Part shown: positions 19,225 through 28,588 of the stretch, one piece after another | Layout: each line of letters begins with the position of its first letter | Numbering within the stretch: position 1 is the first letter of the stretch | Source: Balamuthia mandrillaris | Taxonomy: Eukaryota; Discosea; Longamoebia; Balamuthiidae | NCBI GenBank assembly: GCA_031835245.1 | Contig: JAVKOQ010000522.1 | Location: 1-30,440, forward strand | Reading direction: 5' to 3' | DNA: 30,440 nucleotides | Program-made: the position numbers and the translations under genes | The notes under the pieces: generated by a model | What the model was told of the DNA's origin: nothing | Database searches by the model: none | The model's input: the letters and a program-made list of their open reading frames with translations, nothing else

Positions 19225-21100
19225 TTAGTGGTGAGAAGGGAGCCAGTTCCTTGCTTTTCTGTCCCACTTGTAAGCGCTTGTTGGAAAGATGCGCTCTTTG
19301 TGATTCAACAGAACTTATATTAGCACATAGAGAAGAGAAGAGAAGAGAATAATGACTACGAAGAGAAGAGTAGCAACACGAACCAATGGAAGGATACATA
19401 GAGTCTGGAGTGGCAAAGACTGCTGAGCGTAAGGCTAGCGGGTCGTTGTTGCTAAAGATCTCAGAGGGTGCTTTGCCCGGCCATTCTAGTTGTGGATGAG
19501 AGGGACCCCCTCCCTCCATCTGCAAAAGCTTTAGTCGCTCCTCCAGATGGGCTTTGATGCTGTCCAAGTCTGTGGAATGGGCAGTGTGCAGCAATGTCGG
19601 TACTTGCTCTGTTAACCAGAGAGAAACGAGAAATGAGAAATGAGAAATGAGTCCGAGAGACGAAGGATAGGAGGGAAGGCACCATAGATATGACGGTCAT
19701 TGAGGACGCTAAATCCTCCTTCCACAAGATAAGAGCGCGGCTGGGATGGATCTTCCAACAAGGAAAAGACCTTGCGAAGGAGTTTTCCATAACCGCCCTT
19801 ACTTGGTGTTGCCAAGAAAAAGTCATGAATAGCGGCTAGCCGAGAAAAGACCAACCTATCTTGCAGCCCCTCTGCGCAACTATCACAAGTCCATTTGGTT
19901 TCCCCGTTCGGCCATCGCTGTGAAGTCCGAATGGCTCGCAATGGTTCTATGTTTTGCAGCAAAGTAGAAGAAGAGCGAAAAGCTTCAATCTCGAGCCAAG
20001 GAATATTGGCGGCGTCTAGGCGTCGTACTTTGGCTGGCGTAACTTCAGATGTGTGGAAGACTTCGACCGCTACCACTCCCTCTGCTTTCCATCCCTCCCC
20101 TGCCTCCAGAAACGGTCTATTGGAGATGAGGAGGCGGCGAGCATCTGATGGGCCAATGCTCTTGCTCCAGAGGCCCATGGCCTCCGCCATTTGATGCACG
20201 GCATAGCGTTGGTAAGAGGTAAGGTCTCTCCCGAATGCATACTCTCTTCTTGTATCAGGAGGAGAAGAAGGGTTTTCGTGTGGAGGATTGGCCGCTTTCC
20301 AACGTTCCAAAAAGTCGTGCATTGCTAATAAATATTCTTTTCTTGCAGAGGGAGAGTAGTAGTCCACTGCGTAGTTGTAGTCATGTTGTTGCGCTGCTTC
20401 TTCTTCTTCCGCTTGTTGCAGTAGAGTCTTGTTGACGGATGGTTGCGTGCTTCTGGCACGCTCTCTAGCTTGTTCTCGCGCAACGTACGCTTCCTCCTTG
20501 CTAACAACAACAAAACGGATGTGAGAATAACCAAGAAAAGCGAGAAGAGAACGAAAGAAGTAGAGCAGAGAAGAGAGGAGGAGGGAGGGAGGGGAAGAGA
20601 GAGAGGGAGGTGAACCAGTCAATAATCTTGAAATGAGAAGAGTAAAGAAGGGCAATGTCCAAGCGCGCACCAATTTGGCTGAGCGAGAACTCGGTGGCGA
20701 CCTTATCCCAGCCAGAGGCCCACCCTTTGACGAGCCTGGTGTTGCGACAGTGCCAGAAGCGACCCCTGTGGTCCTCCCCAGCTTTGCACGGAACCACCAC
20801 ATCGAGGGAGGCTTTGCCGCCCTCCTCGGGGCGAAGCAGCCGCAGCAGCCACTGCTTGGTCTGCCAGTGAGGATAGGTTTCGTTTCCAGGTTTGTTGTTG
20901 GGGTGGTGGTGATGGTGGTACTTGTGGTGGTGTTGGTGGTGAGCTCCTTTGTTGCCCACCACTCCTGCCGCTGATGCGGCGCCATAATGACAACGAGAGG
21001 TGCGGGCAACAGGAAGACAGCGGGCCAAGGTTAACCCCCCGTTGGCAGCCCTGCCGCCGCCCCTTCCCGCAGCAGTGGAGCAGGCCAGCAGGCGGCGCAT
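19225..21100 (-). CDS. Mitochondrially targeted CoiA-like nuclease-fold protein with an inserted R3H domain
   Basis: Four exons: 20616-21100, 19683-20500, 19384-19608 and 19225-19313, all GT-AG, giving 538 residues. The N-terminus (MRRLLACSTAAGRGGGRAAN...) is a typical mitochondrial presequence rich in Arg and Ala without acids. A His-rich linker follows. Around residues 115-155 comes a CoiA-type block with FWHCRN and TEFSLSQIGARLDIALL (Glu137, Asp148). The second half of that core is at about 303-335: VVAVEVFHTSEV, Lys319 and WLEIEAF, closely resembling CoiA-like proteins of bacteria. Between them, residues about 250-285 form an R3H domain (LTSYQRYAVHQMAEAMGL, with its Arg-x3-His at 260-264), a single-strand nucleic-acid-binding module. 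A CxxC (CDSC) and a C-terminal YKWDRKARNWL follow. Nucleic-acid cleavage or repair in mitochondria is inferred, not shown. An ATG at 21161 would add 20 residues. Confidence 0.7.
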
Positions 21101-21242
21101 CCTCCTCCAATGGGTGATCCTTTTTTTTTTTGTGTTTTTGATATGTCGGGTCGACTCCATTATCCCTGTCGACGTGAGGCAAGTAATGAAAACAAAAAAA
21201 ACAAAATAAGAAAAAAAGACGAAAAGAAGAAAAGAAAGAAAG
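21101..21242. promoter_or_regulatory. Short divergent promoter region shared by the CoiA/R3H and PPR genes
   Basis: Only 142 bp separate the two start codons. It has T-rich (21120-21135) and A-rich (21187-21242) runs but no TATA box. Both 5' leaders must be short, so the two genes, each coding for a protein with a mitochondrial presequence, probably share regulatory sequence. Confidence 0.6.
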
Positions 21243-23699
21243 ATGCGGCGGAGCGTTAGCGCCTTTGCCGCACCGCGAGGAGGAGCCTCGGAAGGACGGC
21301 TGTTCTTCTTTGGAGGAACACGCCCATTTTTGCGGAGAAGCGTCGTGACGAGCTCTTCCCTAATAGGGAGGAGGTCCCTTATCGCCAACGTCGTTCCCTC
21401 CGGCAGAAGACTTGGCCACGCAACTCAGCAACGGTCAGGACACAACAACGGCCCTGCTGCTTCGCACACAACAACGGAGCGCCATGCAACGCGTCCACAT
21501 GGACGCAGAGAAAAGCCCTCGGTTTATTCGCAGGATCTGCCAAAACGGCTGACCGCGCTGGCAACGGAGCAACAGTGGGAGAAGGTGTTCAAGGAGCTGG
21601 AGGAGAACGCGGGGGACGAACGGCTGGACCTGAACCTCTACCTGCCGATCTTGCGGCAAAGCGTGTGGCAGGGCAAAATCGAGGCTATGATGAGACTGCT
21701 GCCCGAGGCACTGGCCCTGTGCCAAGCCAGCGGCCAGCCCATGGAGCCCCGCCTATTTAGCTTCCTGGTGGAAGGCATGATCAAGAGCGGGGCGGACCTC
21801 ATGCCGTTGATACGTATGGTGCTGAGGTCGGACGTGCGGCCCAACTTTGGGACGTACGACCGGATGCTGAGTTGGATCAGCAGGTGGGGTGATGTGGAGA
21901 CGGCAGAGGAGCTGCTGCATCACATGCTAAAGGTCGACGGGTTCAGCGTGCGGCTGAGGACCTGCAACAAGATGTTGGAACTCTACTGCAACCGTGATAA
22001 AATGGATAAGGCGCAAGGCCTCCTTCATACCATGAAGAGCAATGGCTTGGAGCCAGATGCTATCACGCTGGGCATCCTGCTGAAGAAGGCCAACGATCCA
22101 GAGCTCTTCTTGGCCTACGTGAAGAAAGTGTTGGAATCCTTTCCTCCTTCCTCCTCTACCTCCAACAACCAAGACTCTTTCTCTGCCTCTGGTTCTTCTT
22201 CTTCCTCTTCTTCTTCACCATACAAAGGACAGCTCAACCTTATCACGTTCAACATGGGCATCAACTCGTGTGCACGCGGTCCCACCGATTCCCGCCCGGA
22301 CATTGCACAACAGCTGCTCTGCATTATGGAAGAGGCCAGGATGAAGCCTGACGTCAGCACCCTTACCTCCCTAATCAAAATCTACCATCAGTGCCAAGAC
22401 TGGCAGAGTGCCTTTCAACTTCTTCAATACCTCACTGAAGGCGGGGACGGTTGTAGTGATAGCGTGGTCGACAAAGCTCGAGTCTGGAGGTTATTCCGTG
22501 GTGTAAAGCCCGACTCACCCTGCTACAATACTGTCTTGCGGTGTTGCCTGGAGGCTGATAGAGCAGAAGAGAGCATGCAGGTCATTCGGCAGATGCAGAA
22601 GGAGAACATTCAACCGGTAGAGTCAACAATCTCACAACTTGTTGCCCTTTATGCGAGACAGAACGATCCAAAGGGAGCGGAATGGGTCATCAATTGGGCC
22701 AAGAACTGGGGCGCATCCAGCACTACTGCCTACAACATCGCCCTTAGCAGCTGCCAGACCCCGAGCGAAGCTGATAACATGTTCAAACGCATGAAAGACG
22801 CAGGCCTACAGCCAGACCTTGTCACTTACAACACTCTTATCAACATATGTGCCAAAAGTGGGAGTGAGGACCAGGCAACCAATTACTTTGAGCAGTTGGT
22901 TCAACAGCGTCTTACGCCCGGCCTCGACACCTTCAACTCTCTTCTCAATGTCTGTGCTACCACCAAGAATTCGGGCTTGGCCTTTATCCTTTGGGACAAG
23001 ATGCGAGCGATGAAGGTGCAGCCAGACAATCTCACCATTCTTGCCTTGTTTGGAGCGTGTGGTGGTCCATTAGATCCTGACCCATCAAATCTGGAACGAG
23101 CCTGGACGGAAGCCACCTCCCTTGGAATCCCCCTCACCATCGAAAACTTCACCTGCTTCATCAGCTCCTGCGCCAAACGGAAGCACCTTGACACTGCGGT
23201 GAAGGCCTTCTCAAAGATGAAGGCAGCAGGCCAGACCCCCAATATTCGAACCTACAACGCACTGCTCAACGCCTGCGCCCAGGTAGGCTCCGCTGACAAA
23301 GCACGTAAGCTTTACTCTTCCATGTTGGAAGCAGGACTACAGCCAGATGCCGTCACTATGGCCACCCTCATCAACGCTTGTGTAAAGGGCAATCAGGTGG
23401 ACTACGCCTGGCAACTCCTTTGTTCACTGCCCCACCACATGCGGAAAGTCTTCACCTTTGGCCCCTTTGTTGCACGCCTCCTGAAACTGCAGGACTTACC
23501 TGGCGTCCTCTCTCTCCTGAAGGAGATGCAGGAGAAGTTTTTCTGTTACCCTGACAAGAAGATGCTTGTTTCCGCCAAAGTGCTCGCTGAACAACTGGGC
23601 AACACAGAGGCAGCACGGCAACTCCAACAAGAAATTGAGGCCAATAACCAGCAGGGCCAGCAACAGCAACGGCACCAACCGTCGTCCTCCTCCCACTGA
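21243..23699 (+). CDS. Mitochondrial P-class pentatricopeptide repeat (PPR) protein
   Basis: An intronless 818-residue frame. The first 60 residues are rich in Arg, Ser and Ala with no acids until SEGR, a mitochondrial presequence. From about residue 110 the protein is helical repeats of about 35 residues with the PPR pattern: examples are VTYNTLINICAKSGSEDQA, LDTFNSLLNVCATTKNSGLA and IRTYNALLNACAQVGSADKA, with repeat ends such as GLQPD and KVQPD. About ten to thirteen motifs are discernible, in two blocks separated by a Ser-rich, poly-Ser insert (about 300-325). No E, DYW or SMR domain follows; the end is a Gln-rich tail. P-class PPR proteins bind organelle RNA sequence-specifically to stabilise, process or translate it. 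Confidence 0.9.
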   Translation: MRRSVSAFAAPRGGASEGRLFFFGGTRPFLRRSVVTSSSLIGRRSLIANVVPSGRRLGHATQQRSGHNNGPAASHTTTERHATRPHGRREKPSVYSQDLPKRLTALATEQQWEKVFKELEENAGDERLDLNLYLPILRQSVWQGKIEAMMRLLPEALALCQASGQPMEPRLFSFLVEGMIKSGADLMPLIRMVLRSDVRPNFGTYDRMLSWISRWGDVETAEELLHHMLKVDGFSVRLRTCNKMLELYCNRDKMDKAQGLLHTMKSNGLEPDAITLGILLKKANDPELFLAYVKKVLESFPPSSSTSNNQDSFSASGSSSSSSSSPYKGQLNLITFNMGINSCARGPTDSRPDIAQQLLCIMEEARMKPDVSTLTSLIKIYHQCQDWQSAFQLLQYLTEGGDGCSDSVVDKARVWRLFRGVKPDSPCYNTVLRCCLEADRAEESMQVIRQMQKENIQPVESTISQLVALYARQNDPKGAEWVINWAKNWGASSTTAYNIALSSCQTPSEADNMFKRMKDAGLQPDLVTYNTLINICAKSGSEDQATNYFEQLVQQRLTPGLDTFNSLLNVCATTKNSGLAFILWDKMRAMKVQPDNLTILALFGACGGPLDPDPSNLERAWTEATSLGIPLTIENFTCFISSCAKRKHLDTAVKAFSKMKAAGQTPNIRTYNALLNACAQVGSADKARKLYSSMLEAGLQPDAVTMATLINACVKGNQVDYAWQLLCSLPHHMRKVFTFGPFVARLLKLQDLPGVLSLLKEMQEKFFCYPDKKMLVSAKVLAEQLGNTEAARQLQQEIEANNQQGQQQQRHQPSSSSH

Positions 23700-23728
23700 C
23701 AAACTCCCTCCTTCAAGAGCGAAAAAGA

Positions 23729-23740
23729 AATAAAAATAAA
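23729..23740 (+). terminator. Polyadenylation-signal-like AATAAA pair after the PPR gene
   Basis: Two AATAAA hexamers in a row, 30 nt after the PPR stop codon, in the 122-bp gap before the tail of the convergent nucleotidyltransferase-like gene. Position and sequence fit a poly(A) signal; signals in this organism are not known. Confidence 0.4.
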
Positions 23741-23821
23741 ACGCAAAGCACGTTGAATGTAACCACCATTCGAAAGGAGAATCGAACACCACTTTGGACT
23801 GTATTAAAACAACAACAGCCT

Positions 23822-25375
23822 CTAAAGAGCAGCAGGCGAGCGTATGGCACCACCACTCGCCTGGTCACGCAACACTTGCAAGTACCAAAGCGTTCGTTGG
23901 AGGGAAACTCTCCTCGAGCGAATCAGGTTCTTGAAAGAGAGCAACTGGTAGTCATCCTTTTCCTTGTGGTGGTCTTCCGTCAACGGTGCAAGCCCCAACA
24001 TTGGAAGCTCCAAGTAGGGCTTGCCGGCAAAGTCCTCCCTCCCGTAATAACTCTCCACCTGGTTGTGAGGCACACCCTTTCCTTGCGCTTTACTCTTGGG
24101 ATTCACCTTGGCAGGGAAAGCTCCGCTGGTAATCAAGGGTCTCTGTCTTTGGTCTTCCCCTCCCCCTGCTTTTTGCTTCATGAAAACAGAGTAATGCACA
24201 CACTCGCCCAGCAGTTGCAGCGGCGCCGTGGAGTTGTAGGAATAGGCCATCGACCGTGGCTCAGATTGTGGATCGATATGGTAGATGTGACTGTTGATAA
24301 TGAGGCTATCCTCTGGAATGTGCACTTCTTCCTCGAATATGCTGTTTACAATGATGGAACCATGACCTAGTGCCATCGGTCACGTTTAGGAGTGGTGAAT
24401 AGAGGCCGCAAGCGCATAAATAGAAGAGGAAAAACGCAGAAAAGAGAGAAGCGTGTGTGAACAGAGGACGGAAAAGAGAACTTACCCACAGATCCACCAT
24501 TTTTGAACACGGAATTAACAATAAGAAAGGAATGTTCTCCAGAAGGCAGCTTGAGCTTGTCTTCTACGCCAGTGCAGTTGTAAACGTCAGTCGAGGAAGG
24601 AACCTGGAACAAGCCGCAAATAAGTTCCCGCATCTCCAAGGCATTCTTTCGATTAGGAGCTCCAGACGGAACCACAGCAAGGTCATAAAGTTTCCGCATG
24701 TCAGATGCCATTCCGGTGTCGAACCAAATGGCGTCTTCTCCTACATCCACCACAACAGCCCTTCCAAAAGCCCGCTGAAACTCGGCAGCGACTTCAAAAA
24801 GCTTCATCCAGTGTTGCTTGGAGTGACGGAAGGTTTGTTGGATACCTTTTTCGTTGTTTTGCCACTTGGCTTCCCAGGCCTTTTCATCACCAAGGATTAG
24901 TGGTTCGATAAAGTGGCTACTCCAGTCGAACTCGATTTTGTTGGCCTCAAAAAACTCGGAGAGAGAGGGTTGGCCGTGCCTCTGGCCTCGGGAGTTCAGC
25001 GCGTAGAACTTGCTGTCGAAGCTTTCCACGAGGACGCGGGCTGCCTGTTTCCTGAACAAAAAGTAAAAAACGTTGAAGTAGATATGTGTTTGCTTGTGCG
25101 CTTGCAGCACGCTTAGGATCTGTTGTGGCGGTATCTTCTCCAAAAATAGGAACGGATAGGACGTTTTGGGATCCACCAACATGATGCCCAGCTGAGAGAG
25201 CTCCTCTAGTATCGTTTCTGTAACGGGTTCTCCGTTCTCGTTCAGCACTGGAACCTTCTTTGAGAAAAAGAATAACCCATTGTCTTGGTTTTGATGTTTT
25301 CTACATTCATGAATCGAACGAGGTAAGAAAGAGTTGCCCTTTAACTGGAAGAGAGAGAAGAGAAGAGAAGAGAGA

Positions 25376-25434
<59 letters not shown>

Positions 25435-26115
25435 AGAAGAAAAGAAGAGAGAAGGAAAAGAGAACGCGAGAACAAGAGGAGAGTAGAGAAGTAGTCGGGA
25501 GAGAGGAGAGATGTACCCTGTTTCACGATCGAGAAATGAAGAAGTTGCAGGTATCCGTAGCGGGCGTGCCGGAAGCAACACGTTGTCAGTGCCGGCCACC
25601 ATGACCATGTCCATGCCTTTGTTAGGCGCTTGCGCCAGGATACCAACAAGTTGGTTTACGGTCTGTTCAACAAGAGTGGTACCAAGGATGTTGGTCAACC
25701 CTTTTACAAAGCCCATGGCAGCCGAGATGCCCCAAAGGCGAGACCCCTCTCCAGCCATCAGCAAAGCCAAGACTGCTCCAGGTTCGTCCATCCGTTCCTC
25801 CTCCTCCAGTGAGGCATCCTGGTGTCCTCCTTTCATGAAAGAGCAGTGTCGCAGGGTGTTGAGTATGGCAGCACCTGAACCGAGAACCGTGCCCGGTTCT
25901 TCTAGCGCGCACACAATCCTCTCCCGAGGTAGCGATCTCAGAAGAGGGCTCGCTTTGGAATGATGCAAAAAGCTGGTCATGTCCTCGCCTGCATAACTGT
26001 CCCATCCTTTCAGGTTGTAGACTGCTTCTGCAACATGCACTCTTTCCAACTGTCTCGTTTTCACTTTTTGCAGCTCATGCCTGAGCCGCCTCAGCTCTAG
26101 CCTCATGTCCTCCAT
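23822..26115 (-). CDS. Sugar-1-phosphate nucleotidyltransferase-like protein with C-terminal beta-helix
   Basis: Three exons: 25517-26115, 24486-25300 and 23822-24366, GT-AG, joining to 652 residues. The ATG at 26115 is chosen because the frame upstream has no ATG and consists of a 7-nt repeat. Features: an Arg-rich N-terminal helix, a nucleotide-binding-like segment LALLMAGEGSRLW (about 120-130; compare the GxGxRL signature of sugar nucleotidyltransferases), VMVAGTDNVLLPARPLRIP (an Asp like that of the catalytic strand), then NGLFFFSKKVPVLNENGEPV, SHFIEPLILGD and DAIWFDTG. Near the exon 2/3 junction short repeats (IIVNSVFKNG, GSIIVNSIFEE, SLIINSHIYH) look like coils of a left-handed beta-helix, as in many pyrophosphorylases. 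GSGAAILNTLR near residue 80 recalls fucose-1-phosphate guanylyltransferases. Production of a nucleotide sugar is inferred; the substrate is unknown. Confidence 0.65.
25383..25428. repeat. (GA)n array in intron 1 of the nucleotidyltransferase-like gene
   Basis: Within intron 25301-25516; CT on the sense strand. Flanked on both sides by irregular GAAGAGA repeats. Confidence 0.9.
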
Positions 26116-26213
26116 CGCGTAAAGAAGTGAGCGTTTTAACGGCACTTGCGCTTCCTCAAACTGCCAGTCTCCTCGCTCCCCCTTTTCTTCGCCTGTTTTC
26201 CCTTTATTTGGTT

Positions 26214-26318
26214 CCTCTCTCCTCTCTCCTCTCTCCTCTCTCCTCTCTCCTCTCTGCTCTCTGCTCTCTGCTCTCTGCTCTCTGCTCTCTGCTCTCTGCT
26301 CTCTGCTCTCTCCTCTCT
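26214..26318. repeat. 7-nt tandem repeat, 15 copies in two variants
   Basis: Six CCTCTCT, eight GCTCTCT and one CCTCTCT copies in a row on the + strand. Located between the carrier stop codon (26446) and the nucleotidyltransferase-like ATG (26115), so in a promoter or leader. Confidence 0.9.
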
Positions 26319-26445
26319 CTTGTGAAGTGGGTTTTGCATAAAGCGGTTGCGAAGGGGGTGGATTGTCCGTTTGCTTTTTTTTTTTGACCAGCAAGCGTAA
26401 ATAAATAAGGAGAAGAGAGGATGGAAAGGTTGGTGCAAGATGCCA

Positions 26446-26937
26446 CTAGCTCAACTGCCGCTGGCTGTCCTTCACAGCAGGTGGATTGTTGTTGGGTGGC
26501 TTTATGAGGCTTAACCTTTTTACCATTTCGTAGCAAGTGATAAGGAGAAAGCTGACAGGAGCAACGGCCAGGATACGGGCGGTTATCCCTCGCTTGAAGG
26601 CCCATAAGCCCTCTTCCTTCCATAATTCTCTTGCGGTGGAAAAGACTGTGGCCTGTTCCTTGACCGTCATGGTGGTCTGTTGTTCCTTTAGGTTTTGCAA
26701 TGACATGACCTGCAACCTCGTTTTCACAACGTCAAGAGGATCTGCGCAGGACACATTGGTTAGCAGCTTGCCGGTATCACACAAGCAGCAAGGAAGACGC
26801 ACTTGTCAGTACAACAGCACAGGCACCAGCAGTTGATCCACATAAGCCATACAACAAAACGTCCACCTTATGCAAAATAGGTGCATAACTTGTTACAAAG
26901 CTCATCGTTACTTTCTTAAACTCCGTGTAACTCGACC

Positions 26938-26974
<37 letters not shown>

Positions 26975-27978
26975 AGGGAGGGAGAAGAGAGAAGAAAGAA
27001 GAAAGAAACAAATTATTCATTGCTTTTTCTTGTTCTGAAGAAGGCTGATTGTAACATAAAGTACATACCACCAAAAAGCTGAATAAGGAACGTAAACTAA
27101 GATACTGATGCCGTAGCCTCGGTATAGACCACGTATGCCTTGGGTTTTATAAATAGATTTGGCAGCATCTGGAGAGTGCGCTGTTAGAACAATGACTGAA
27201 GGTGGACTGTAGAACCAGAAAGTTTTACCCCAGCCTCCACTGTATTCCGCCTTGTTGACTTTTCCATCTTGTATCATAAGCAACTATATAAGCAACGATG
27301 CAAGGGTCAGTGTTGTTCATTTGGAGGAGTGGATGGAGAAGAAGGTAAGCAAGCCTTACCTGCGAAATGACGTCTAAAGGAACCGTTACTGTGGAAGAAC
27401 ATAAGGAAGCAGAGGCTCCGCCTAAAAAGTTTCGTAAAAAGTCTGTGCCAGGTCCTGCGCTCAGTGGCAAATGTGCACGCACGTACTCATACACTGTTTC
27501 ATGTACCAACAACAAGAGATGAGAACGAGAGAACGAGCAGCAAGCGAAAAGCGGAAGCAACGGAGAGACAGAGACAGAGACAGAGACAGAGACAGAGACA
27601 GAGACAGAGACAGAGACAGAGACAGAGACAGAGACAGAGACAGAGACAGAGACAGAGACAGAGACAGAGACAGAGACAGAGACAGAGACAGACGAAAGAT
27701 AAGATGAGTCGAAGAGTTTTGCGATCATTTCAGTGGAAGAGCTTGGTACCTGTAAGATAAGTAAATTGTCCAGGCAGGATACCCATCGTCGTTGTCAAAA
27801 ATCCTTTGTAGAACCCTTTTTGGAGTGTTGCAACAGGAAAAACCAGTTAAATGCGGAGCTCAACACTCAACACATGGCGAAAAGCACCTCTGGGTCCTTC
27901 CTGCCGGAATATTTTGGCAAAAGCATCAAGAGTGCCCTTGTACTGCGATTGTCTTTTCTTTGATTGCAAATGTTAGCA

Positions 27979-28032
<54 letters not shown>

Positions 28033-28283
28033 CGAAATGGCGAAGAGACAAGCGGTTCAACCTGCACTTGAAGTCTGGTTTTAACCAAAATGGGAGGGTA
28101 GACAAGCGTTCGTACACCAAAGAAGCTCACGGTGGAGAAGGAATAAAACTTGCTCTTGTCTGTTGCGGTTGTTAGACAATAACGTTAGTCGCGCAAATGG
28201 CGGGTTATTTCCAGATAGGTTATACGGCCAAAGGTACCAAGGGAGGCCCAGTCGATGTCTGTATTGGCCACATTAGCAGCCAT
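26446..28283 (-). CDS. Mitochondrial carrier, SLC25A44 type
   Basis: Eight exons: 28238-28283, 28062-28159, 27888-27957, 27750-27815, 27360-27493, 27069-27283, 26803-26936 and 26446-26741. All junctions are GT-AG and phase-consistent; product 352 residues. Three carrier repeats each carry the signature after helix 1: VYPPILVKTRLQVQ, TVPLDVISQ and TNPLDVVKTRLQV. The unusual Ser-Gln ending of the second motif is shared with SLC25A44 as I recall it, as is the start IDWASLDKSKFYSF. Other landmarks are GPRGFYKGFLTTT, GIRGLYRGYGISIL and GLWAFKRGITARIL. Mammalian SLC25A44 imports branched-chain amino acids into mitochondria; the same role is inferred. Introns are unusually rich in repeats: GA arrays in introns 2 and 6 and a GAGACA hexamer array in intron 4. 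Confidence 0.88.
26940..26971. repeat. (GA)n array in intron 6 of the carrier gene
   Basis: Sits directly next to the acceptor of intron 26937-27068, so the sense strand reads a CT run ending in TAG. Confidence 0.9.
27565..27690. repeat. (GAGACA)21 hexanucleotide array in intron 4 of the carrier gene
   Basis: Twenty-one exact tandem copies (126 bp), within intron 27494-27749. The sense strand reads TGTCTC repeats. It is the only hexamer array in the window. Confidence 0.95.
27982..28029. repeat. (GA)n array in intron 2 of the carrier gene
   Basis: Within intron 27958-28061; CT on the sense strand. Confidence 0.9.
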
Positions 28284-28588
28284 TTGAGAGGGGGTGGAAA
28301 AAAAAAAAAAAGCAGAAGCCAGCGCTAGCTGCGGGGGCGTAAAGAAAAGGGAGAAGGAGGAGGAGGCTGCTGCCTTTTCCTTCTTCTTCTTCTTCTGATT
28401 TAACAAATTATCGCGTAAAAAGAACCAAAACCATGATAAGAATTCCAGGAATTTAACCCCCCCACACAACGGGAGAAGAAGATAGCAACTGAGCACCACC
28501 AAGGGAGCTCAACAAAGAAGAAGACAAACAAAGAGAGCCATCATGAATGGGGGAGAGAAGAGCCACGAAAGAGTCTTTACATATTTAT
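28284..28588. other. Intergenic region between Frizzled-like gene and carrier gene
   Basis: About 305 bp holding the 3' flank of the receptor gene and the promoter of the carrier gene, both on the minus strand. It contains an A14 run (28300-28313) and a GAA/TTC-rich stretch near 28377-28397. No gene or clear TATA box. Confidence 0.45.

Noticed and set aside
22130-22230. Possible intron over the poly-Ser part of the PPR gene
   Set aside because: No good donor and acceptor pair in phase; a Ser-rich insert between PPR blocks is a simpler explanation.
23770-23800. Minus-strand GTGTTCGATTCTCC resembling a tRNA T-arm
   Set aside because: T-stem pairing is poor and no acceptor or anticodon stem fits.
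26116-26394. N-terminal extension of the nucleotidyltransferase-like protein through the 7-nt repeat
   Set aside because: It has no ATG, starts only at a TTG, and consists mainly of a microsatellite translation.
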